A stretch of DNA of 19,348 nt from Candidatus Gastranaerophilales bacterium (GTDB lineage: Bacteria; Cyanobacteriota; Vampirovibrionia; Gastranaerophilales; Gastranaerophilaceae), in assembly GCA_947632315.1 (NCBI GenBank), contig CANROV010000020.1, forward strand, positions 1 through 19,348. Direction: 5' to 3'. Of this stretch, positions 7,527-13,138 are shown in pieces. A model generated the notes under the pieces. It saw nothing but the letters and a program-made list of their open reading frames with translations. It ran no database searches and was not told the origin of the DNA. A program made the translations under genes and the position numbers. Within the stretch, counting starts at the first letter, position 1. Each line of letters starts with the position of its first letter.

Positions 7527-8414
7527 TCAAAATTTCAATTCGTTAACAGTTTTAAAATGCATTTTGGCTACTTCGTTTAATCTGTCAAAAGAATACTCTT
7601 TAATAAATTTTCTAGCTTGATCTAATACTATTGAAGATGCGCCTTTGGGAAATTTAATGTTATAACGGTTTTCAAGTTCACTGATTCTTTTTACAAATTC
7701 AGCCCTTGCAAGTACAGAAGCTGCCGCAACAGCTATATTTGCTTCTGCTCTGACTTCCTGCTTTAATTCTATCTCCCGCCCTTTATTCATTAGCGCATTT
7801 TTTATTAAACTTTCATCACCGAATTTATCAGCCAATGCACACTCACACGGTGACTGCTCCAATATATTCTCTATTGCTCTGGCATGCGCCCAGGCTAAAA
7901 GTTTATTTAAATTATTAAATTTTAAATATAAATCATTATATTTTATAGGATTTATAACAACTACGGAATGAACCGCATTAGCTTTAATTATTCCTGACAA
8001 TTCAAGAATTTTAGAATCATTCAATTTCTTACTGTCCTTAATTCCCAGGTCAATAAATTTTTGTTTATTTTCATTATTAACCTGAACACCTGCCGCAACA
8101 AGCGGGCCAAAAAAATCTCCCTTTCCTGATTCATCCGTGCCTATATATTTATCATAATCAACGGTTATTGCAGATTTTTCTTTACAGTCAGATAAATTTA
8201 TAACAGCATTATTATCAATTATTTTAACAATATCTGATATCTCTTTACCTTGAATTAACAGCTTTCCGCTTTTATAATATACCGCTTGAAATTTATTGGT
8301 TTTCGCACGCCAATGTGCATAATCAATGTTATCAAAATTGGCATTCAAAGTTTTCAATATGCTTTTTATATTATCAGATTCTGATTCCGTAATTTTTTTT
8401 GTATATGTATTCAT
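7527..8414 (-). CDS. rnhC: Ribonuclease HIII
   Basis: This enzyme cuts RNA in RNA-DNA hybrids (primers, R-loops). Type HIII is told from HII by the N-terminal TBP-like substrate-binding domain, here about residues 1-85 with the DYAHWRAK and QAVYYKSGKLLIQG segments. The catalytic domain starts at GTDESGKGDFFGPL, with the Asp94-Glu95 pair. Further acids are Asp196 in LADKFGD and probably Glu224 in VRAEANIAVAAASVLAR. IKDSKKLND (125-133) is also typical. The 295-residue length is normal. No clear Shine-Dalgarno sequence precedes ATG 8414; a -10-like TATGGT lies 6 bases upstream. It shares a 64-bp divergent promoter region with the metallo-hydrolase gene. Confidence 0.95.
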   Translation of the reverse strand: MNTYTKKITESESDNIKSILKTLNANFDNIDYAHWRAKTNKFQAVYYKSGKLLIQGKEISDIVKIIDNNAVINLSDCKEKSAITVDYDKYIGTDESGKGDFFGPLVAAGVQVNNENKQKFIDLGIKDSKKLNDSKILELSGIIKANAVHSVVVINPIKYNDLYLKFNNLNKLLAWAHARAIENILEQSPCECALADKFGDESLIKNALMNKGREIELKQEVRAEANIAVAAASVLARAEFVKRISELENRYNIKFPKGASSIVLDQARKFIKEYSFDRLNEVAKMHFKTVNELKF

Positions 8415-8420
8415 TTATTA

Positions 8421-8449
8421 ACCATAACATAATTTTATATTTTTATGAA
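8421..8449 (-). promoter_or_regulatory. Weak possible leaderless promoter for rnhC
   Basis: TTCATA (8444-8449), a 17-base spacer and TATGGT (8421-8426) on the minus strand end 6 bases before ATG 8414. Each hexamer matches consensus at 4 of 6 positions. It is listed because the gene has no ribosome binding site and the geometry repeats that seen at other such genes in the window. Confidence 0.25.
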
Positions 8450-8454
8450 TATGT

Positions 8455-8460
8455 TATACT
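8455..8460 (+). promoter_or_regulatory. Possible -10 box of the metallo-hydrolase gene
   Basis: TATACT lies 18 bases before ATG 8479, leaving room for a short leader that includes the GAGGT ribosome binding site (8470-8474). No good -35 hexamer is visible at the usual distance. Confidence 0.35.
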
Positions 8461-8478
8461 TTAAAAAACGAGGTTAAC

Positions 8479-9105
8479 ATGAATATAAAAATTTATCATA
8501 CAGGGCCGTTAGAAGTTAATACATATCTTTTAACCGATGAAGAATCAAAAGAAGCTGTTTTAATAGATGTCGGCGGAAGTTTTTCAAAAATAAAAAATGA
8601 TATTGATGAATTGGGATATAAGTTAAAGTTTATTTTAAATACACACGGACACTTTGACCATTTATTCGGAGAAAAAGAAGTAAATCAATTATGTCCTGAT
8701 ATACCTGTTTATCTGCATAAAAATGATTACCATCATATCGAAAATATGTCAAAAGAAATGAAATACTTCGGTTTGACAGATAATTCCGAACCATTAAAAA
8801 TAACAGAATTTATAGACGAAAATACAAATTTATCTCTCGGTAAAAACAAAATTACAATATTATACACACCCGGTCACTCGCAAGGCAGTTTATCATACTA
8901 TATCGACGGGAAACTTTTTTCCGGCGACGCATTATTCCAACGTTCCATCGGCAGAACGGATTTATTCGGCGGTGACTTTGATACCTTAATAAATTCAATA
9001 AAAACCAAACTCTTGACTTTAAACGATGAAACAACTGTCTACCCGGGACATGGGCCTTGTACAACTATCAGGGATGAGAAAAAGTATAATGTCTACTTAA
9101 AATAG
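8479..9105 (+). CDS. MBL-fold metallo-hydrolase, glyoxalase II-like
   Basis: This is a 208-residue cytoplasmic hydrolase of the metallo-beta-lactamase fold. All metal ligands of the dinuclear site are present: THGHFDH with His56, His58, Asp60 and His61, His133 in TPGHSQGS, Asp150 in FSGDALF, and His191 in YPGHGP. The order and spacing fit the short glyoxalase-II-like group (hydroxyacylglutathione hydrolase or YcbL type). They lack the longer C-terminal substrate domain of true GloB, so the physiological thioester substrate is uncertain. ATG 8479 has a GAGGT site at 8470-8474. The gene is transcribed away from rnhC and meets a minus-strand small ORF 19 bases after its stop. Confidence 0.93.
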   Translation: MNIKIYHTGPLEVNTYLLTDEESKEAVLIDVGGSFSKIKNDIDELGYKLKFILNTHGHFDHLFGEKEVNQLCPDIPVYLHKNDYHHIENMSKEMKYFGLTDNSEPLKITEFIDENTNLSLGKNKITILYTPGHSQGSLSYYIDGKLFSGDALFQRSIGRTDLFGGDFDTLINSIKTKLLTLNDETTVYPGHGPCTTIRDEKKYNVYLK

Positions 9106-9107
9106 CA

Positions 9108-9133
9108 GAAGAATAAGTCTTTACTTATTCTTC
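9108..9133. terminator. Hairpin between the metallo-hydrolase and the 36-residue small ORF
   Basis: A perfect 11-bp inverted repeat GAAGAATAAGT/ACTTATTCTTC (9108-9118 with 9123-9133) has a 4-base loop. On the minus strand it is followed by TGCTATTTTAAG, a modest U-tract, and it contains the stop codon of the small ORF. On the plus strand it follows the metallo-hydrolase stop by 2 bases but has no T-run. It probably acts as an end or stability hairpin for both transcripts. Confidence 0.6.
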
Positions 9134-9235
9134 CCCTATCGCTAAATATAATTGAAGTCCTTTTATAACTTCCTCTCTAAATCCGCCTAAAAGCAACTCT
9201 AAGCTCTTTAGTATATTTTGATTTTGCTCGTTCAT
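9125..9235 (-). CDS. Small amphipathic protein of 36 residues, unknown function
   Basis: I do not recognise this gene; it is too short for usual gene callers. ATG 9235 is preceded by AAAGGAT on the minus strand (AGGA about 5 bases before the start), a good binding site, and the frame ends in TAA at 9125-9127 inside a perfect hairpin. The product starts MNEQNQNILKSLELLLGGF and ends EEVIKGLQLYLAIGEE. Two short helices with alternating leucine/isoleucine and charged faces are separated by GG. It has no membrane span or signal peptide, no cysteine and an acidic net charge. A small helical subunit or regulator that dimerises or binds another protein is imaginable, but nothing in the sequence fixes its role. 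The binding site, clean end and hairpin make a real gene more likely than chance. Confidence 0.6.
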   Translation of the reverse strand: MNEQNQNILKSLELLLGGFREEVIKGLQLYLAIGEE

Positions 9236-9477
9236 ACTAATCCTTTTTTTACGCTCTATATTATTTATCGGTATTTTTTCTTATTTCTTTAGCTTTTTAT
9301 TTAAATATTACATATTTCTTTACAATAATAAAAAAAAGAACTCATATAAAAAGAGTATTTAATTTGTATATAATTTCAAATAAAAATTATTTTTTACATC
9401 AAAAGTATGATATTAAAAACCGCTGAATATGATAACCTTAATTTACACTAACAAAGTAAAAAATAGAAAGGGTTACT
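9236..9477. other. Intergenic region between divergent genes
   Basis: These 242 bases lie between the minus-strand small ORF and the plus-strand gene at 9478, so they must hold both promoters. A TATAAT (9369-9374) and two TATGAT boxes (9406-9411, 9428-9433) on the plus strand are -10 candidates, none with a convincing -35. I see no stable hairpin, repeat or further gene. Confidence 0.5.
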
Positions 9478-9936
9478 ATGGAAATCGGCAAAATTAGTTT
9501 ACACAAAGTAAATACCAGTAAAAATGCTAACGAAACAAATAACATACAAAAAAACCAAATGGCTACAAATCCTTTTGGAGTAAGCTTTAAAGGGAATGTA
9601 ATTCAAGCGGATGTTTTTGAAAGTTCAAAACAAACAATAGGAAAAGGATTCGCTGAAAAAAGCAAATTGTTTGCGTCTGCCGTTGTAAGCGGTATAAACA
9701 ATTTTAATGAAGCTTTCAAATCAAGAATGAATTCTATTGTTTCTTTCGGTAAAAAAATAACCTCCAATGTCTTTGAATCTATTGAAAGAATAGGTAATAC
9801 CGAAATAACTTTTGATATGGAAGGAATTAAAAATCGCTTATTCCCTGACAGACAATTTAGTGTAAAACAACTAACAAATAAATCTGTTGAAGAATTAAAA
9901 AACCTTTGGTGCGATTTAACACCTCAAGCAGTATAG
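9478..9936 (+). CDS. Unknown protein with an NPFGVSFKGN motif
   Basis: I cannot assign a function. The 152-residue protein starts with a polar, asparagine/lysine-rich segment (1-30), then NPFGVSFKGN (31-40), then a helical, lysine-rich middle (about 50-105) and a C-terminal part with LFPDRQFSVKQL and SVEELKNLW. I associate the short 'SFKG' motif after a disordered N-terminus with many otherwise unrelated proteins of Gastranaerophilales-type bacteria, but I cannot check this here. There is no signal peptide or membrane span. ATG 9478 has a good AAAGGG site at 9467-9472. The next gene follows after 22 bases with its own binding site, and the pair ends at a strong terminator, so the two probably form one transcript and may work together. 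Confidence 0.75.
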   Translation: MEIGKISLHKVNTSKNANETNNIQKNQMATNPFGVSFKGNVIQADVFESSKQTIGKGFAEKSKLFASAVVSGINNFNEAFKSRMNSIVSFGKKITSNVFESIERIGNTEITFDMEGIKNRLFPDRQFSVKQLTNKSVEELKNLWCDLTPQAV

Positions 9937-9958
9937 TTAAAATTAGGGAGATATAGAT

Positions 9959-10324
9959 ATGGAAGATATAAAAAAAATTAAAAACATTATTCAAGCTTTA
10001 GGTGAACACAAAGATTCACAAGCGGCTATTGAACTCTTAACAGAACTTGGCACAAATTCCGCAGATGATGAAATCAGAGAAATTACTGCTCAAACCTTAA
10101 TTAAAAAGAATACCCATGAATCATTAAGAGTAGTTCTTATCTCTAAAGGTAAAGGAATTAATGATCTAAGTGCAAGAGTTGCTATGTCTTCAATTAACGA
10201 ACTTCTGTCTTTAAAAGATAAAGCTGAAGCTATTAAAATCCTTGATGATACAATCAAATTGCATTCTGATGAAGAAGTCAGAAATACTGCTCGTTCTGTA
10301 AGAGCTTTAATGACTTTTGCATAA
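9959..10324 (+). CDS. Small all-helical (HEAT-like) protein of unknown function
   Basis: The 121-residue product is predicted to be almost entirely helical and soluble. Helix pairs such as DSQAAIELLTELG, DEIREITAQTLIKK, SARVAMSSINELL and DEEVRNTARSVRALM are spaced roughly every 30-35 residues and have the D..VR..A...L pattern of HEAT-type repeats. Such folds usually bind other proteins. No enzyme motif, signal peptide or cysteine is present. A GGGAG binding site lies at 9946-9950, 8 bases before ATG 9959. It is the second gene of a two-gene unit with the NPFGVSFKGN protein and is followed within 60 bases by an intrinsic terminator. A partner role to the upstream protein is a guess from context. 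Confidence 0.75.
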   Translation: MEDIKKIKNIIQALGEHKDSQAAIELLTELGTNSADDEIREITAQTLIKKNTHESLRVVLISKGKGINDLSARVAMSSINELLSLKDKAEAIKILDDTIKLHSDEEVRNTARSVRALMTFA

Positions 10325-10360
10325 AAAGCGCAAGTTAAGAATGGAATAAATTTTATATAT

Positions 10361-10387
10361 AAAGCCTCTTTTTTTAAGAGGCTTTTT
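10361..10387 (+). terminator. Strong intrinsic terminator after the two-gene unit
   Basis: A 10-bp stem AAAGCCTCTT/AAGAGGCTTT (10361-10370 with 10376-10385) has a TTTTT loop and a T-run that starts in the right arm (10383-10387). It separates the HEAT-like gene from the glycosyltransferase gene. Confidence 0.9.
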
Positions 10388-10436
10388 GGTATATTATTTT
10401 TTATATTCGGAATTATTTTTATAATTTAGGTGATGT

Positions 10437-11246
10437 ATGGACGTTTCTGTTATTATTGTTAACTATAATACTAAAGATTTAATAATTAACTGCATTAAAT
10501 CAATTTATGATAAAACTAAAGATATTAATTTTGAAATAATTGTATCGGATAATAACTCTGAAGATAATTCGATTGAAGAAATAAACAAATTATTTCCAAA
10601 CGTTATCACTATAAAAAATCAAAAAAATTTAGGTTTCGGACTCGCAAACAATGAAGGATTTAAGATTGCTAAAGGTAAATATATGTTCTGTCTTAATTCC
10701 GATACAATTCTTGTTAATAATGCAGTAAAAATTCTTTTTGATTTTATGGAAAATACCCCTGAATCCGGAGCCGTCGGCGGTAATTTATTTGATAAAAATA
10801 TGAATTATATTCACTCTTTCGGCTATGGGGATGATATTAAATCACTTCTGTTAAGAAAAACTCCTTTAAAATTCTTTTTCTTTTCAGAATATAAGAAAAT
10901 AAAATCTTATGAAAAAAATATTGACAGAACAAAAATACAAGAAGTTAATCATATAACCGGTGCGGATTTAATGATAAGAAAAAGCATTATAGATAAACTT
11001 GGCGGGTTTTCGGACAGGTTCTTTCTCTATTTTGAAGAAACAGAACTTGAAATGAGAATTAAACGTGCGGGATATAAAATATACTTTGTTCCCGATTCAA
11101 AAATAATACATCTTGAAGGAAAATCTATAGTAAAAAAGAAAAACAAATATTACTATGAAAGCTTTATTGAGTATTACAGACTTTGTTATTCACAAGCTTG
11201 GGCTGAAATAGCTGAAATGCTAATTGCAAAAAGAAAAGGAGAATAA
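10437..11246 (+). CDS. Family 2 glycosyltransferase (rhamnosyltransferase-like)
   Basis: This 269-residue GT2 enzyme transfers a sugar from a nucleotide donor, probably in surface polysaccharide or lipopolysaccharide assembly at the inner face of the membrane. The Rossmann-like start is VSVIIVNYN (3-11), with SDNNSEDNS (37-45) for nucleotide binding, NLGFGLANNEG (64-74), and the metal-binding DXD-type NSD at 87-89. ITGADLMIRK (173-182) and FLYFEETELEMRIKRAGY (196-213, with the catalytic-base acid near Glu200-201) are typical of the WbbL/rhamnosyltransferase branch. No membrane span follows. AGGTGAT (10428-10434) is a strong ribosome binding site. The stop codon directly abuts the leuB start. 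The donor sugar cannot be told from sequence. Confidence 0.93.
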   Translation: MDVSVIIVNYNTKDLIINCIKSIYDKTKDINFEIIVSDNNSEDNSIEEINKLFPNVITIKNQKNLGFGLANNEGFKIAKGKYMFCLNSDTILVNNAVKILFDFMENTPESGAVGGNLFDKNMNYIHSFGYGDDIKSLLLRKTPLKFFFFSEYKKIKSYEKNIDRTKIQEVNHITGADLMIRKSIIDKLGGFSDRFFLYFEETELEMRIKRAGYKIYFVPDSKIIHLEGKSIVKKKNKYYYESFIEYYRLCYSQAWAEIAEMLIAKRKGE

Positions 11247-12329
11247 ATGAAAACATATAATATAGCACTTTTGGCAGGAGACGGAACAGGTAAAGAAGTT
11301 ACTGATGAAGCGGTAAAAGTATTAAAGACGGCAGGTAAAAAATATTCTATAGAATTTAATTTTGAACCTGCATTAATTGGAGGCTGTGCTTATGATAAAT
11401 ATAATACACCGCTTCCCGATGAAACTCTTACTATAGCTAAAAATGCCGACGCTGTTCTCTTAGGTGCCGTAGGGGATTGGAAATATGATAAGCTTCCGCC
11501 CGAAGTAAGACCTGAAAAAGCACTATTGGGTATAAGAAAAGAACTTAATCTTTTTGCTAATTTAAGACCTGCAATAGTTTATCCCGAATTAACTTCAATT
11601 TCTCCGTTAAAAGAAGATATAGTATCGGGTACGGATATTATGATTATCAGAGAATTAACGGGAGATGTGTATTTTGGTACTCCGAAAGGTACTGAAATTA
11701 AAAGCGGAGAAAAATTTGCATATAACAACATGTGCTATTATGAAAGTGAAATTAAAAGAATAGCACACAGGGCTTTTAAAGTTGCCATGCAGAGAAATAA
11801 AAGATTATGCAGTGTGGATAAAGCAAATGTACTCGATGTTTCAAGATTATGGCGTGAAACGGTTTTAGAGGTTTCTAAAGAATATCCTCAAGTTGAACTA
11901 TCCAATATGTATGTTGATAATGCTTCCATGCAATTAATAAGAAATCCTAAACAATTTGATGTTATTTTAACAGGAAACATATTTGGCGATATTCTGTCGG
12001 ATGAAGCTTCCATGCTCTCAGGTTCATTAGGATTACTGCCCAGTGCTTCACTCTCTGACGGGAAATATGCCATGTATGAACCAATACACGGGTCAGCTCC
12101 CGATTTAAAAGGATTAAACGTTGTTAATCCTATTGCAACTATCCTCTCCGGGGCGCTTATGCTTAAATACTCTTTTAATCTTGATGATATTCATGACGAT
12201 ATTACTAATGCCGTAAGAAAAACATTAAAACAAGGCTTTAGAACAAAAGATATTGAGCAGGCAGGCATGGAAATTGTTTCTACTTCCAAAATGGGCGACA
12301 TCATATCTGACAATATTTTACAAGAATAA
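11247..12329 (+). CDS. leuB: 3-isopropylmalate dehydrogenase LeuB
   Basis: LeuB oxidises and decarboxylates 3-isopropylmalate with NAD+ in leucine synthesis, in the cytoplasm as a homodimer. The 360 residues are the normal length. The substrate arginines Arg97, Arg107 (NLFANLRPA) and Arg135 (IIRELTGD), catalytic Tyr142 (DVYFGTP) and Lys192 (VDKANVLD), and metal-binding Asp224, Asp248 and Asp252 (GNIFGDILSDEAS) are all present. The adenosine-binding YEPIHGSAPD (278-287) has the acidic/His pattern of NAD-dependent members. ATG 11247 follows the TAA of the glycosyltransferase gene with no gap, and its AGGAG site lies inside that gene, so translation is probably coupled. leuA, leuC and leuD are not in the window, so the leucine genes are dispersed. 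Confidence 0.97.
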   Translation: MKTYNIALLAGDGTGKEVTDEAVKVLKTAGKKYSIEFNFEPALIGGCAYDKYNTPLPDETLTIAKNADAVLLGAVGDWKYDKLPPEVRPEKALLGIRKELNLFANLRPAIVYPELTSISPLKEDIVSGTDIMIIRELTGDVYFGTPKGTEIKSGEKFAYNNMCYYESEIKRIAHRAFKVAMQRNKRLCSVDKANVLDVSRLWRETVLEVSKEYPQVELSNMYVDNASMQLIRNPKQFDVILTGNIFGDILSDEASMLSGSLGLLPSASLSDGKYAMYEPIHGSAPDLKGLNVVNPIATILSGALMLKYSFNLDDIHDDITNAVRKTLKQGFRTKDIEQAGMEIVSTSKMGDIISDNILQE

Positions 12330-12414
12330 TTCTACCACGGTATTAATCGTAAAGAATTACAAATTTTTAAACTTTATTATGCTATAGAGCAGTGTAATTT
12401 TTAAATAAATAAGT

Positions 12415-12420
12415 TATAGT
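12415..12420 (+). promoter_or_regulatory. -10 box for the structured RNA candidate
   Basis: TATAGT at 12415-12420 would place the transcription start at about 12427, exactly the first base of the long hairpin. No good -35 hexamer is visible. Confidence 0.4.
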
Positions 12421-12426
12421 AATAAA

Positions 12427-12516
12427 GTAGATTGAAACGCACGAACACTTTTTTTCGGGGTTGCGAAAAGGTATTATTATTTAGTTCGGAAAAACTGTTT
12501 CAATCTACACTTTTTT
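12427..12516 (+). ncRNA. Candidate structured small RNA with intrinsic terminator
   Basis: A perfect 12-bp closing stem GTAGATTGAAAC/GTTTCAATCTAC (12427-12438 with 12497-12508) is followed by AC and six T, as in a Rho-independent terminator. Inside it are a second stem CGAAC/GTTCG (12442-12446 with 12484-12488) and an apical hairpin TTTTCG/CGAAAA (12452-12457 with 12464-12469, loop GGGTTG) that can be extended by two G-U pairs. The three nested stems, with unpaired A/T-rich internal loops, make an 82-base folded RNA. A -10 box sits just upstream. I match it to no known family. It is much shorter than 6S RNA and unlike tmRNA or SRP RNA. It could instead be an unusually long-looped leuB terminator or a small palindromic element. 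Confidence 0.5.
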
Positions 12517-12566
12517 ATTATTAAATCACATTAAACTTTTGTATATATTAATTTTTTATGAATATA

Positions 12567-12575
12567 TGCTAAAAT
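12567..12575 (+). promoter_or_regulatory. Extended -10 promoter of the exported protein gene
   Basis: TGCTAAAAT is an extended -10 (TGN then TAAAAT) 36 bases before ATG 12612. A start at about 12582 would give a 30-base leader including the AGAGG ribosome binding site. No clear -35 is present, which is tolerated with extended -10 boxes. Confidence 0.45.
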
Positions 12576-12611
12576 ATTAAAGTTGAGATTTAAAAATATA
12601 CAGAGGTTATG

Positions 12612-13115
12612 ATGAAAAAATTATATAAAACTATTTGCATTCAATTATTAATAGTATCGTTATTAGGTTTTTCAAGCAGTGTATATTCTGCGGCAACAGC
12701 TCCCGTCAAAAAACCGCAAGTAAAAGCTTCGGCAAATACCGTAAATTATATCAGCGTTAATCCTATTGATGTTGTTAATAATCCTTCTCAATATTTAAAT
12801 AAATCAATTACTTTTAATGCGGATTTTGTAAGCTATACTTCATTAGGACTTGACTATAAACCTGCATACAAAGATCCTCAAAAATTTATAGGGATATTAA
12901 TAAAACGCCCCGATGTAGCAGATCATGTTATTCCTTTATCAGAAATGAAAATTTTCCTTGACAGAGAAACGGCAGAAAAAAATTTAGATTTGGATTTAGG
13001 CGACAAAATCAAAATTTCCGGTAAAGTATTTTCTAATGCACTGGGAGACCCGTGGGTAAATATTGAAAAATTTACTATTATTAGTAAAAAAGCAAAACCT
13101 GAAGTAAAAAAATAG
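12612..13115 (+). CDS. Small exported protein, possibly OB-fold
   Basis: The 167-residue product starts with a clear signal peptide (MKKLYK, hydrophobic 8-20, then SSSVYSA, cleavage near residue 26-27), followed by a Pro/Lys/Ala linker. There is no lipobox cysteine. The mature part (about 45-155) has NPSQYLNKSITFNADF, then several beta strands, and LDLGDKIKISGKVF and WVNIEKFTI. This alternation and the 'NP..Y.NK.I.F...F' opening resemble small periplasmic OB-fold proteins, but I cannot name a family. ATG 12609 and ATG 12612 are adjacent; I prefer 12612 because AGAGG (12602-12606) is then 5 bases away rather than 2. The GH57 gene starts 23 bases after its stop on the same strand, so the two may be co-transcribed. 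A periplasmic binding role is only inference. Confidence 0.78.
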   Translation: MKKLYKTICIQLLIVSLLGFSSSVYSAATAPVKKPQVKASANTVNYISVNPIDVVNNPSQYLNKSITFNADFVSYTSLGLDYKPAYKDPQKFIGILIKRPDVADHVIPLSEMKIFLDRETAEKNLDLDLGDKIKISGKVFSNALGDPWVNIEKFTIISKKAKPEVKK

Positions 13116-13138
13116 TTAAAAAGAAATCGGAGTGAGTT

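Larger units (their letters stand above)
12330..12608 (+). other. Intergenic region after leuB
   Basis: These 279 bases are non-coding. The first part has an AT-rich imperfect stem (AAGAATTACA 12352-12361 with TGTAATTTTT 12393-12402) that could be a weak leuB terminator. The middle holds the structured RNA candidate (12427-12516). The last part carries an extended -10 promoter for the exported protein gene. No small ORF with a ribosome binding site was found on either strand. Confidence 0.6.

Noticed and set aside
9407..9451. 14-codon open frame (ATG to TAA) just before the gene at 9478, a possible leader peptide.
   Set aside because: No ribosome binding site, no regulatory codon run and no attenuator hairpin between it and the gene.
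12427..12508. The repeat arms GATTGAAAC / GTTTCAATC resemble the ends of CRISPR repeats.
   Set aside because: There is one inverted pair, not a series of direct repeats with spacers, and no cas gene is present. The arms fit a hairpin RNA better.
12427..12508. Miniature inverted-repeat transposable element.
   Set aside because: No target-site duplication flanks the 12-bp ends, no second copy is in the window, and the terminator-like T-run suggests an RNA. It cannot be fully excluded without a genome search.
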